Positions 33,754 through 42,431 of a stretch of 64,000 bases of DNA are shown here, piece by piece. The notes under the pieces were generated by a model. That model was not told the origin of the DNA and ran no database searches. It was given only the letters and a program-made list of their open reading frames with translations. The first letter of the stretch is position 1. Each line of letters opens with the position of its first letter. The translations under genes and the position numbers were made by a program. Origin of the DNA: a bacterium. Its GTDB lineage: Bacteria; Joyebacterota; Joyebacteria; Joyebacterales; Joyebacteraceae. The stretch is from contig JAPEKQ010000007.1 in assembly GCA_029990205.1 (NCBI GenBank), forward strand, positions 52,955-116,954, given 5' to 3'.

Positions 33754-35731
33754 CGCCACATCACCGACTCGCCGAGGCGCCGCGCGCCGCGGTACAGGAG
33801 CCACCACGCCGTCGACGGCCAGGACCGCCGCGGCCGTCTGGTTCGCCTTCGGCGCCGTGACCGGCGCGGTCGAGAGTCTGCTTGTTGCGCTGAGACACGG
33901 GTACTACTTCAGCACCATCGGTTCACTGTTCTCGTTCTTGCTCGCGCCGGCGGCCGCATATGCGGTCGCCGGTGTTCTCGTTGGCGGGGCGCTCGCGCTC
34001 GTGCTCGTGATCTTCACTCGGTCCCTGCAGCGTGCGGCGCTGCTGTCGTTGGCGCTCTGCGTCCCGTTCTTCATCTTCCTGTTCTGGGGCGCCACGCTCG
34101 ACGGACGGTTCTTCGGGACCGTCGGGAACGCGGTCGGTCACATCGCGATGGTGGCGGCGGCCGTCTCCGCATTCGTTCTCATCCGGCGTTTCTTCTCCGC
34201 AGAGCGCAGGATGTCGGCGAGGCCCGCCGTCCTCGCATCGATCGTCCTGCTTGCGGTGTGCCTGGTTGTCGCTGTCGCGTCGCTCCCGCACGGGAGCAGC
34301 GCGAGCGTGGCAGCAGCCGCAGCCACCGGTTCTCCGGAAGAGGATGGGGTGCGCCCGAACATCCTCCTCGTGACGCTCGACACGGTGCGGGCCGACCGGA
34401 CCGGCTACTCGGGGTACTCCTCGCGCTTGGGTCCGCGCGCCGACGGGCTTGGGATCACGCCTCGGTTGGACGGGCTTGCCGCGCGAGGCGCGGTCTTCAC
34501 GAACGCTATCGTTCCCGAGGTCGTAACGGACCCAAGTCACGCTTCTCTCCTGACCGCGGTACCGCCGTGGGAGCACGGCGTGGTCCGCAACGCGATGCCG
34601 CTCGGCGAGGAGGTGCCGGTGCTGGCCGAGGCTCTCGCCGGCGTCGGCTACAGTACCGCGGCGTTCGTCAGCGTCGAGCATCTCGACGGTCACATCTCAC
34701 ACTTGAGTAGAGGCTTCCGGCTGTACGCCGATCGCGGATGGGCGGACCGGTACCGGCATCACGTCGGCGGTCGGGTGCTCGAGGGTCATGCGCCGACGCT
34801 GTTCGAGCACGAGAGAGGCGCGGCGGAGACGGCGGCCCTCGCGGCGCGCTGGCTTGAGACGCGCGACGAACCGTTCTTCGCCTGGGTGCATATCTTTGAT
34901 CCGCACATGCCGTACGTGAATCACGAGACCGGCCGTGTCTTCAGTTTCGAGGAGCGGGAGAACCTCATCGCGAGCGTGACGGATGGTGAGGAAGGGGCGT
35001 TCGCCGGGGCGGCGGTGGATGCGTACGACTCCGAGGTGCGGTTCGCTGACGACGGTCTCGGCGTGCTGCTCGATGCGCTGGAGCGCGCGGGGAGCCTGGG
35101 CAGTACCGTCGTGGTCGTGACCTCGGACCACGGGGAGCACATGCAGGAGCCGCGCGCGCGGCCGGAGAACTGGTTCGCCCACGTGGAGCCGTACGACGAG
35201 GTCTGCCGCGTCCCGCTCGTCATGGCGGGGCCGGGCATCACCCGAGACCTGTGGATCGAACGCCAGGTGTCGTCGATGGACATCGCGCCGACGGTTCTGG
35301 AACTGGCCGGTGTGGCAGCGCGACTCGGAGGGCGTCCAGGGCTTGCGGCCCTGATTGCGGCCGGAGCCGATGGCGATGCCGGGGCGATAGCAGGCGGATC
35401 GTCGGCGGGCGGCGTGGACGAGGCGTCACCTCCTGCCGAGCCGCTCGTGGTCCTTGCGAATCCGCACCGTGGGATCGATCACCGGGCTGTTCGCGACGGG
35501 CGATGGAAGGTCATCGAGCGGGGCGGGCTTCCGGTCGAGGTCTACGATCTGGCGAACGACCCGGACGAACGGGTGAATCTTATTCATTCTACATCCGACG
35601 TTCTCACCAGGCTTGGTCCCGTGCTCTCGCGGACGCCCAAGCCGGAGGGGTTCTCATCAGCTGAAGACGCGGACGCGGAGCTCGATCCGGCGCTTCGCGA
35701 GATGCTGGAAGCGCTCGGATACGTCCAGTAG
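33734..35731 (+). CDS. Membrane-anchored sulfatase-like hydrolase
   Basis: The product is up to 665 residues, with four or five N-terminal membrane helices (about 35-185) and then a sulfatase/AlkP-type domain: ILLVTLDTVRADRTGYSGY, a nucleophile region DPSHASLLTAVPPWEHG, WVHIFDPHMPYV, VVVTSDHGEHM and SSMDIAPTVLELAG. The formylglycine Cys/Ser position of CxPxR sulfatases is a Thr here, so this is more likely a phosphodiesterase or phosphotransferase. It ends in REMLEALGYVQ, like the array at 49.7-57.7 kb. The TTG start at 33734 overlaps aspS by 20 bp and is uncertain; no convincing alternative was found. Confidence 0.75.
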   Translation: MSRRRSSATSPTRRGAARRGTGATTPSTARTAAAVWFAFGAVTGAVESLLVALRHGYYFSTIGSLFSFLLAPAAAYAVAGVLVGGALALVLVIFTRSLQRAALLSLALCVPFFIFLFWGATLDGRFFGTVGNAVGHIAMVAAAVSAFVLIRRFFSAERRMSARPAVLASIVLLAVCLVVAVASLPHGSSASVAAAAATGSPEEDGVRPNILLVTLDTVRADRTGYSGYSSRLGPRADGLGITPRLDGLAARGAVFTNAIVPEVVTDPSHASLLTAVPPWEHGVVRNAMPLGEEVPVLAEALAGVGYSTAAFVSVEHLDGHISHLSRGFRLYADRGWADRYRHHVGGRVLEGHAPTLFEHERGAAETAALAARWLETRDEPFFAWVHIFDPHMPYVNHETGRVFSFEERENLIASVTDGEEGAFAGAAVDAYDSEVRFADDGLGVLLDALERAGSLGSTVVVVTSDHGEHMQEPRARPENWFAHVEPYDEVCRVPLVMAGPGITRDLWIERQVSSMDIAPTVLELAGVAARLGGRPGLAALIAAGADGDAGAIAGGSSAGGVDEASPPAEPLVVLANPHRGIDHRAVRDGRWKVIERGGLPVEVYDLANDPDERVNLIHSTSDVLTRLGPVLSRTPKPEGFSSAEDADAELDPALREMLEALGYVQ

Positions 35732-35747
35732 GGGCTTCTACGACCCA

Positions 35748-35800
35748 TCCACGAGCCCGGTGGCCCCTCTGGGGGGCTCGGACAGCCCTTGATGGATGGC
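35748..35800 (+). other. Nested inverted repeat after the sulfatase-like gene
   Basis: CATCCA pairs with TGGATG, and inside it GAGCCC pairs with GGGCTC. No T-run follows, so it is only a possible terminator. The remainder of 35801-35903 shows nothing. Confidence 0.35.
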
Positions 35801-35903
35801 CCGGGGGCTTGAACGGATGGACCACCTCTGTAACTCGCCACAACATGGTAAGTTGCGCACCCCCTGGCGGCTCGTCGAGGCCTCCCTGACGCCCAAATCA
35901 GGC

Positions 35904-35932
35904 TTGACAGCCCTGCGGGCCTCTGTTAGCTT
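35904..35932 (+). promoter_or_regulatory. Promoter for the two envelope lipoproteins
   Basis: TTGACA and TAGCTT are separated by 17 bp, predicting a start near 35940 and a leader of about 80 nt before the first lipoprotein gene. Confidence 0.6.
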
Positions 35933-36021
35933 AAGTCGTGCGAACGTAGGTATTTCGAGAGCTTTGCGGGCGACAGCGCGCAAGGCGTGTGTCGTTGTAT
36001 GTTGGAAGGGGGTGCCACGCG

Positions 36022-36315
36022 ATGGCAAGGAAGACCGGGGGGGTTCTCACTCTGGCCACGCTGCTCCTCGTCCTCGGCGCGATGCTTCTGGGCTGCGGCC
36101 CGAAGCCTCCATGCGAGGGCGTGTACGTGACTGAGGTGCAGGCGGCCCAGGATGAGTTCGACGCCGCCACCGCCGAGCTGGAGGACGTCCGCGCTGCGCG
36201 TGCCGACCTCGAGGCGGAAGTCGCGGCAGCAAGAAGCGAGATCTCGGAGTTGGAGTCACAGCCTGCCGCGCTGGAGGCAAGGCTCAACGAACTGAAGAAG
36301 GGTAGCGGACGCTAG
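36022..36315 (+). CDS. Small coiled-coil lipoprotein
   Basis: The 97-residue protein has a signal peptide with lipobox LLGC and then an alpha-helical heptad region from about residue 45 (ELEDVRAARADLEAEVAAA), ending in KKGSGR. It is predicted to be a lipid-anchored coiled coil, similar in design to Lpp-like or LPP20-like spacers but not recognisably homologous. The ATG at 36022 follows GGAAGGGGG. It is followed by a LysM lipoprotein, which suggests a cell-wall or periplasmic-spacing role. Confidence 0.75.
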   Translation: MARKTGGVLTLATLLLVLGAMLLGCGPKPPCEGVYVTEVQAAQDEFDAATAELEDVRAARADLEAEVAAARSEISELESQPAALEARLNELKKGSGR

Positions 36316-36346
36316 TCGCCGCGAGCGAACGGAAGGGATTCGACCA

Positions 36347-37033
36347 ATGCTGCGAAGGATAACAGTGGTACTGGTTCTCCTGGTCGCTCTCGCGCTCGTG
36401 ACAGGGTGTGGTTCCGGCATTCAGCGGACCGCCGATCCGAGCAGTGGCGACTTCTATACAGAAGAGGAGTACCAGAAGCTTTCGAGCGATCAGCGCGAGG
36501 CGTACTGCGCCGAGCTGCTGGGTGAGTACGAGAACATGCAGGACAGCGCCGCCGCGGCCCTTGATGATGTCACGGCCGAGGAGCGCGCGATCGGTGACCT
36601 CGAGACCGAGATGGCCCGTCTGCAGCCCGAGCTCATGGGGCTCCGCGGCGAGGTCGAGGCGCTCGAGGGCGAGATCGCCTGGTACGAGGGACTGCCGCGC
36701 GTGTACGTCGTTCAGAAGGGCGACTTCCTCTACAAGATCGCCGAGATGGACGAGATGTACGCCGATCCGCTCAAGTGGAAGCGCATCTACCGCGCGAACC
36801 GCGAGCTGATCCAGGACCCGAACCTGATCTACCCGGACTGGGAACTCACCATTCCGCGTGACTGGCCGCACAACTACACGGTCGGCACGGGCGAGAGCCT
36901 CTGGCGTATCGCCGGCTATTGGGAGATCTATGGCGACTCCACAATGTGGAACGTCATCTTCGAGGCGAACACGGACCAGATCAGCAACCCCGACATGATC
37001 CAGCCGGGGATGGTCCTGATGATCCCGCGCTAG
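36347..37033 (+). CDS. Lipoprotein with coiled coil and two LysM-type repeats
   Basis: The 228-residue protein has a lipobox (LVTGC), a coiled-coil segment (about 55-115) and two LysM-like repeats: VYVVQKGDFLYKIAEMDEMY ending LIYPDWELTIPRD, and NYTVGTGESLWRIAGYWEIY ending MIQPGMVLMIPR. LysM domains bind peptidoglycan, so it probably links the outer membrane to the wall. It is transcribed with the small lipoprotein upstream. Confidence 0.88.
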   Translation: MLRRITVVLVLLVALALVTGCGSGIQRTADPSSGDFYTEEEYQKLSSDQREAYCAELLGEYENMQDSAAAALDDVTAEERAIGDLETEMARLQPELMGLRGEVEALEGEIAWYEGLPRVYVVQKGDFLYKIAEMDEMYADPLKWKRIYRANRELIQDPNLIYPDWELTIPRDWPHNYTVGTGESLWRIAGYWEIYGDSTMWNVIFEANTDQISNPDMIQPGMVLMIPR

Positions 37034-37146
37034 GCGCGGGGTCAGGCCGGTTGGCTCCGCCTCCGCTAGTCGATCGGGTGTCAGTGTGTGGTGTGGCGAC
37101 CTCGGATGGAGGACCGCCCGGCTGCCAGGCTATAGAGACAGAAACT

Positions 37147-37187
37147 GGCTCCTGGTTCCCGGCATGCCGGGACCGGGAGCCTGTTTT
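37147..37187 (+). terminator. Intrinsic terminator before phoH
   Basis: A long stem of about 15 bp with one bulge and a CATG loop is followed by TGTTTTC. It separates the lipoprotein transcript from the phoH run, whose GTG start lies 18 bp later. Confidence 0.75.
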
Positions 37188-37204
37188 CATTCCGTGAGGG
37201 AAAT

Positions 37205-38275
37205 GTGAAGCGCAAGGTATCGGTTGCGGACATCGACACGCTGCATCTCTATGGTCGGCACGACACGAATCTGCGTCTGCTCCAGGACTCGTTCGACGCG
37301 AGGGTGACGGCGCGCGGCGGCGAGATCCTCATCGAGGGCGAGCAGGCCGAAGTCGAGCAGATCGAGACGATCATCACTGAGATGGCGAAGCTCGTGCGCC
37401 GCGGACGGACGGTTCGTCGCGCGGACGTCGAGTACGCGATGGGGATGGTCGGGGCCGACCGAGCCGAGGAGCTTTCGCGGTTCTACGACGCGGAGAAGCC
37501 GCTGACGGGTTTGAAGAAGCCGGTGCAGCCGCGGACGGTTGGTCAGAAGAACTACGTGGACGCGATGCTCAAGAACGACATCGTCGCGGCCATCGGTCCC
37601 GCGGGAACCGGCAAGACCTACCTCGCGGTGGCGATGGCGGTGTCGGCGCTTCGCCAGAAGGAGGTCGAGCGGATCGCGCTGGTGCGTCCGGCTGTCGAGG
37701 CGGGCGAGAGTCTCGGGTATCTTCCCGGCGACTATCAGGACAAGATCGCGCCGTATCTGCGACCGCTCTACGACGCGCTCCGCGACATGATGGATCCCGA
37801 GCGAGTGAAGTACCTGATCGACAACGGAACGATCGAGGTCATCCCGCTCGCGTACATGCGCGGGAGGACGTTGAATGACGCGTTCGTGATTCTCGATGAG
37901 GCGCAGAACAGCACGATGCCGCAGATGAAGATGTTCCTGACGAGGCTGGGCTTCAACTCGCGCGCGGTCATCACGGGCGACATCACGCAGATCGACCTGG
38001 CGAACCGTGAGATGTCGGGTCTCGTTCGCATCCAGGACATCCTCTCGGGAATCGACGGCATCGCGTTCTCGTATCTGACCGAGAGCGACGTCGTCCGCCA
38101 CAGACTTGTGCGTGAGATCGTCAAGGCGTTCGACCGATATGTTCAGGCGAAGGAGGCGGCTTCGCGGAACGGCAACGGTTCGACAGCGCCGTACGTGGGG
38201 ACGCCGGGCGAAGGCGCCGCGAACGACTCCGGAAGCGAGTCCGGGAACGATGCGGGCGAGGGAGGTGACCAGTGA
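37205..38275 (+). CDS. phoH: PhoH-family ATPase (PhoL type)
   Basis: The 356-residue protein has an N-terminal region with a KH-like look, then Walker A GPAGTGKTYLAVAMAV, VRPAVEAGESLGYLPGD, FVILDEAQNSTMPQMKMFL (Walker B) and ITGDITQIDL. It is an RNA-associated P-loop ATPase commonly found next to ybeY and pgpH, as here. The Ser/Gly/Asn-rich C-terminal tail is probably disordered. GTG start at 37205. Confidence 0.93.
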   Translation: MKRKVSVADIDTLHLYGRHDTNLRLLQDSFDARVTARGGEILIEGEQAEVEQIETIITEMAKLVRRGRTVRRADVEYAMGMVGADRAEELSRFYDAEKPLTGLKKPVQPRTVGQKNYVDAMLKNDIVAAIGPAGTGKTYLAVAMAVSALRQKEVERIALVRPAVEAGESLGYLPGDYQDKIAPYLRPLYDALRDMMDPERVKYLIDNGTIEVIPLAYMRGRTLNDAFVILDEAQNSTMPQMKMFLTRLGFNSRAVITGDITQIDLANREMSGLVRIQDILSGIDGIAFSYLTESDVVRHRLVREIVKAFDRYVQAKEAASRNGNGSTAPYVGTPGEGAANDSGSESGNDAGEGGDQ

Positions 38276-40653
38276 TGCGACGCCTGTTCGGCAAGCGGCC
38301 GGAGACGCACCGGCGAGCCGGCCGCGTGAAGCACGTGGCCGAGGCCGGCGGTACCGGACCCGCGCGTCCGTGGAGGCGCCGGGGAGTCCTCTATGGGATT
38401 CTGCTGTCGCTCGCCTTCATCATCGTGCTCGAGCTTCTCTTCCCGCGCGCTCTGCCCGAGACCGGAGTGGAACTCCAGGCCGGTCAGGTCGCACGCGAGG
38501 AGATCGTCGCCCCGTACGATTTCGACGTGCTCAAGTCCGAGGACGCGCTCGAGCAGGAGCGCACGGCGGCGGCGGAACAGGTCGTCCCGGTCTTCCGTCT
38601 CAATGAGGGCGTGCAGACCGTCAGCCGGACGACCTTCGGGGATTTCCTGACACGCGTCTACGAGATTCGCGGCGGCACCGAGCCGCGCCAGCAGAAGCTC
38701 GACATGCTGGGGCAGCTCGGTATCGTCCTGAGCGAATCGACGCGAGAGATCCTCCTCAGCGAGGAACGCGCCGCGGCCGTAGAGGAACGAGCGAGGGAAA
38801 TCCTGTTCGTTCTCTACGAAACCGGCATCCTTCGTGAACGGGGGACTCCCGAGATGCCGACCGACGCGACGGTGACGCTGCTCCAGGGCGAGGAGGAGAG
38901 CATCGTCCGGATCGCAGCGTTCCTTCCCGAGCGCCTTCTCGTCGAGACGGTTCAGTTCGAAGCGGGCCAGACGTTCGATGACCCGGAACGCACGATCGCC
39001 GTCAAGGAGATCCTCTCGCAGTTCCTTGAGGGGAATGTCGTCTATGACTCCGACGAGACGGAGCGTCGGCGGCGCGTGGCGCGCGAGAACGTCTCGGAGT
39101 TTGAGGAATCGGAATTCGAGCGGCGCGATTTCAAGCAGGACGAGATCATCATCGAGCGCGGAGAGCGAGTGACCGCGGACCACGTGACGATTCTCCGGTC
39201 CATGGAGCGCAGGCGGCAGGACATGCTCAGGGACACCGCGGGTATCACGCGGTTCTTCCCTCAGCTCGGCCGGATGCTCCAGACGGCGCTGTTGCTGTTC
39301 GTCTTCACGTTGTACGTCTCGGTGCGCAAGCCGCGGCTCATCACGGAGCTCCGCTACACTGTTCTCTTCTCCGTGCTGCTGACCATGGTGATGGTCGCGG
39401 CCGCGATCATCACCCGGGTCCCTGATGCGTCGCCGTATCTGGTCCCGGTTGCGCTGCTTGCGATGCTCGGTTCCCTGCTGTTCGACTTTGAAACGTCCGT
39501 GTTCTCGACACTCATCGTCGTGCTGATCGCGTCGATCTACACGGGCTTCGGAATGCCGTTCACCTTCGTTTCGGTGGCCGCGGCCATCGTCGCGGCGCAC
39601 TCGGTGCGACGCGTGCGACATCGCGAGGACTTCTACTGGGCCGGTATCCGCGTCGTCGGGGTGTATGCCATCGCTATCGCCATCGCCGACATCGTGATGG
39701 TCGAGGTCAATTCGGGAACGCTCTCGCGGATGGGGTGGGGCGGCCTCAACGCGGTCATCAGTATGGGCATCGTCATCGTCACGCTTCCGCTGTTCGAGCG
39801 CGGCTTCCGTGTCACGACCGACGTCACGCTGCTCGAACTCGGCGACATGAACAAACCGCTGCTCCGCAAGATGGCGATGACCGCGCCCGGCACATATCAC
39901 CACAGCATCGTCGTCGGCAACCTCGGAGAGGCGGCGGCCGAGGCCATCGGCGCCAACGGACTCCTGACCCGTGTCGGCGCGTACTACCACGACATCGGCA
40001 AGCTCGTGAATCCCGGCTACTTCATCGAGAACCAGCAGGGACTCGACGCGGAATCCAGCAAGCACACGGGTCTCAAGCCGAAGGTCTCGAGTCTCGTCAT
40101 TCAGGCGCACGTCAAGGACGGCATCGAGCTTGCGCACAAGGAGAACGTGCCCGAGCCGCTCATCGACTTCATCCGGGAGCACCACGGAACGAGCCTGATG
40201 GAGTACTTCTACAATCAGGCGAGGAAGGAAGCCGAGGATCCGGATGAGGTGACCGAGTCCGACTACTGCTATCCCGGTCCGCGCCCGAGGAGCAAGGAGT
40301 CGGCGATCCTGATGCTCGCCGACGTCCTCGAGGCGCGCACCCGGTCGATCGGCGACTCGGCGTCGCCGAAGCGCATTGAGAGCGAGATCGAGGAAGCCAT
40401 CGAGAAGCGGTGGAAGGCGCACCAGCTCGATGACGCGGAACTGACGCTCTCCGACCTCCGGAAGATTCGCGAGGCCTTCTTCCGTGTCCTCGTCGGGATG
40501 TATCACCAGCGGGTGAAGTATCCCGACCAGGCCGAAGGTGAGGAGGGTGAGAGCGGTGCGGGTGAGGGCGACGAGGCGTCCGCCGGGACCACCGAGGTCG
40601 ACACCACTTCCGGCGCGCCCGACGAGGGGACAGGCGCCGGACCGACGGAGTAG
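38275..40653 (+). CDS. pgpH: 7TM-HD domain phosphodiesterase (PgpH type, probably cyclic di-AMP)
   Basis: The 792-residue protein has one N-terminal helix, an extracytoplasmic 7TMR-HDED domain (about 60-310), seven helices (about 325-530) and a cytoplasmic HD domain with YHHSIVVGNLGEAAAEA, YYHDIGKLVNPGYF and REHHGTSLMEYF. The family hydrolyses c-di-AMP to pApA. The Glu/Gly-rich tail (about 745-792) is probably disordered. TGATG overlap with phoH. Confidence 0.92.
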   Translation: MRRLFGKRPETHRRAGRVKHVAEAGGTGPARPWRRRGVLYGILLSLAFIIVLELLFPRALPETGVELQAGQVAREEIVAPYDFDVLKSEDALEQERTAAAEQVVPVFRLNEGVQTVSRTTFGDFLTRVYEIRGGTEPRQQKLDMLGQLGIVLSESTREILLSEERAAAVEERAREILFVLYETGILRERGTPEMPTDATVTLLQGEEESIVRIAAFLPERLLVETVQFEAGQTFDDPERTIAVKEILSQFLEGNVVYDSDETERRRRVARENVSEFEESEFERRDFKQDEIIIERGERVTADHVTILRSMERRRQDMLRDTAGITRFFPQLGRMLQTALLLFVFTLYVSVRKPRLITELRYTVLFSVLLTMVMVAAAIITRVPDASPYLVPVALLAMLGSLLFDFETSVFSTLIVVLIASIYTGFGMPFTFVSVAAAIVAAHSVRRVRHREDFYWAGIRVVGVYAIAIAIADIVMVEVNSGTLSRMGWGGLNAVISMGIVIVTLPLFERGFRVTTDVTLLELGDMNKPLLRKMAMTAPGTYHHSIVVGNLGEAAAEAIGANGLLTRVGAYYHDIGKLVNPGYFIENQQGLDAESSKHTGLKPKVSSLVIQAHVKDGIELAHKENVPEPLIDFIREHHGTSLMEYFYNQARKEAEDPDEVTESDYCYPGPRPRSKESAILMLADVLEARTRSIGDSASPKRIESEIEEAIEKRWKAHQLDDAELTLSDLRKIREAFFRVLVGMYHQRVKYPDQAEGEEGESGAGEGDEASAGTTEVDTTSGAPDEGTGAGPTE

Positions 40654-40657
40654 CCCG

Positions 40658-41104
40658 ATGCCGCTTACGATCATCAGCAAGCAGAAGACGGTCGAACTCG
40701 ACCGCAAGACCATCCGGTCGCTCGTAAAGGCGTTGCTCTCGGAGCACGACGCGAGAGGGGCGGATCTGACCGTCACGTTCGCCGACGATGAGTACGTGCA
40801 CGGGCTCAACCGTGAGTACCGCGGGATCGACAAGCCGACCGATGTGCTGTCGTTCGTGATGAGCGACGGTGGCGATGCGCGCGATGAGGGCGAGGAACTC
40901 GTCCTCGGCGACGTCGTCATATCGGTCGACCGCGCGGCGGTGCAGTCGCGGAGGTTCCGCCGCACGATAGATCGGGAGATCCTGAAGCTTGTGGCACACG
41001 GTGTGCTCCATCTTCTGGGATACGATCATCCGAACGAGAAGCGGATCGCCGAGATGCGACGGATCGAGAACCGTCACGTCCGGGCGGCCGTCGACGGGCG
41101 ATAG
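40658..41104 (+). CDS. ybeY: Endoribonuclease YbeY
   Basis: The 148-residue protein has the zinc site HGVLHLLGYDHPNE and the conserved NREYRGIDKPTDVLSF. YbeY acts in rRNA maturation and ribosome quality control. The ATG at 40658 follows the pgpH stop by 4 bp. Confidence 0.95.
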   Translation: MPLTIISKQKTVELDRKTIRSLVKALLSEHDARGADLTVTFADDEYVHGLNREYRGIDKPTDVLSFVMSDGGDARDEGEELVLGDVVISVDRAAVQSRRFRRTIDREILKLVAHGVLHLLGYDHPNEKRIAEMRRIENRHVRAAVDGR

Positions 41105-41144
41105 CGGCGAAGCGCAGCGCGCTTTGCAGCCCTGAGGGACGACG

Positions 41145-42431
41145 ATGACCTATCTGATCACAGCAGCCGTGGGATTCTCGGCGCTGCTCTATCTCTCCGG
41201 TGTCTTCTCCGGGGCGGAGACCGCGCTCTTCTCGCTCTCTCGACTCGAGCTGAACGAGATGGAAGACCGGTGTCGCATCCGGCGTCTGATGGCGTCCCCG
41301 GACCGACTGCTCATCACGATTCTCCTCGGCAACACGCTCGTGAACGTCGCGGCGAGTTCACTCGGCGCGGTCGTCGCGCTGTCGGTCTGCCGCGCGCTCG
41401 GCATGTCAGAGGCGGCCAGTATCGCCATCGAGGTCGGCGTCATCACCTTTGTCATCCTCGTCGTCGGCGAGGTGGCGCCGAAGATGTACGCGATGCAGCA
41501 TAACCGCTCGTTCGCGAACCGGTCGGCGCCCGTCCTCTTCGTGGTCGAGAAGCTGCTCGGCCCCGTCATCAGCGTCGCCCACTCGCTCGTCTCACGGTTG
41601 GGCCGTCTCGACGAGGGCGAGGCTCCCTTCGTCACGGCCGACGAGCTTCGGACGATCGTGGCCATCTCGGAGCACGAAGGAACGCTTGAGGAAGACGAGC
41701 GGGACATGATCGACAGCGTCATGGATTTCGGGGACACCGTCGTCCGCGAGCTCATGGTGCCGAGGGTCGACATGGAGTGCTTCGATGAGACCGTGACCGT
41801 TTCGGAGGCCATCACCGGATTCCGCGAGCACGGCTTCTCCCGCATGCCTGTCTACAGCGACGACATCGATCACATCGTCGGCGTTCTCTACGCGAAGGAC
41901 CTTCTCAAGCTCGATTTCGAGAAGGCCGGCGGCGAGTCGATCCGCGGGCTGGTGCGCGAGGCGACGTACACACCGGAAAGCAAGAGCGCCGGTGAGCTCC
42001 TGCGTGAGCTCCAGCATCGTCGGATCCACATCGCCATCGTTGTCGATGAGTACGGCGGCACGGCCGGCGTGGTCACGATGGAAGACCTCATTGAAGAGAT
42101 TGTCGGCGAGATTCGCGACGAGCACGACGATGAGGAACGTCCCATGTTCCGCATCCTCGACAGCAAGACACTGGTCGCCGACGGAGCGATCAGATTGGAC
42201 CTGCTCGCCGAGGAGCTGGATGTCCCGGAGTTCGACAGCGAAGGGATCGAGACGCTTGGCGGGTTCCTTATGGAAGCCTTCGGCCGCATCCCGTCTGTCG
42301 GAGAGAAACTCGAGCGCGGCGGATTCGAGTTCACCGTTGAGGAGCTCGACGAGCAGCGCATCATCAGCGTCACCGTCGTGAAGTCCGACGATGCCGACCG
42401 GTCCGGCGACGGAGAGGAGGGCGAACGATGA
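41145..42431 (+). CDS. CNNM/CorC-type transporter with CBS domains, copy 1
   Basis: The 428-residue protein has a DUF21 membrane domain (about 1-185; GVFSGAETALFSLSRLELNEM), a CBS pair (about 200-325; VPRVDMECFDETVTVSEAI, FSRMPVYSDDIDHIVG, VDEYGGTAGVVTMEDLIEEI) and a CorC/HlyC C-terminal domain. The family is linked to magnesium export. It overlaps the second copy by 4 bp. Confidence 0.9.
   Translation: MTYLITAAVGFSALLYLSGVFSGAETALFSLSRLELNEMEDRCRIRRLMASPDRLLITILLGNTLVNVAASSLGAVVALSVCRALGMSEAASIAIEVGVITFVILVVGEVAPKMYAMQHNRSFANRSAPVLFVVEKLLGPVISVAHSLVSRLGRLDEGEAPFVTADELRTIVAISEHEGTLEEDERDMIDSVMDFGDTVVRELMVPRVDMECFDETVTVSEAITGFREHGFSRMPVYSDDIDHIVGVLYAKDLLKLDFEKAGGESIRGLVREATYTPESKSAGELLRELQHRRIHIAIVVDEYGGTAGVVTMEDLIEEIVGEIRDEHDDEERPMFRILDSKTLVADGAIRLDLLAEELDVPEFDSEGIETLGGFLMEAFGRIPSVGEKLERGGFEFTVEELDEQRIISVTVVKSDDADRSGDGEEGER

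Noticed and set aside
38143..40965. Very long open frame on the minus strand opposite pgpH
   Set aside because: It is a shadow of pgpH and ybeY caused by high GC. The product is Arg/Asp/His-rich and has no recognisable domain, while the plus strand has full conserved motifs.
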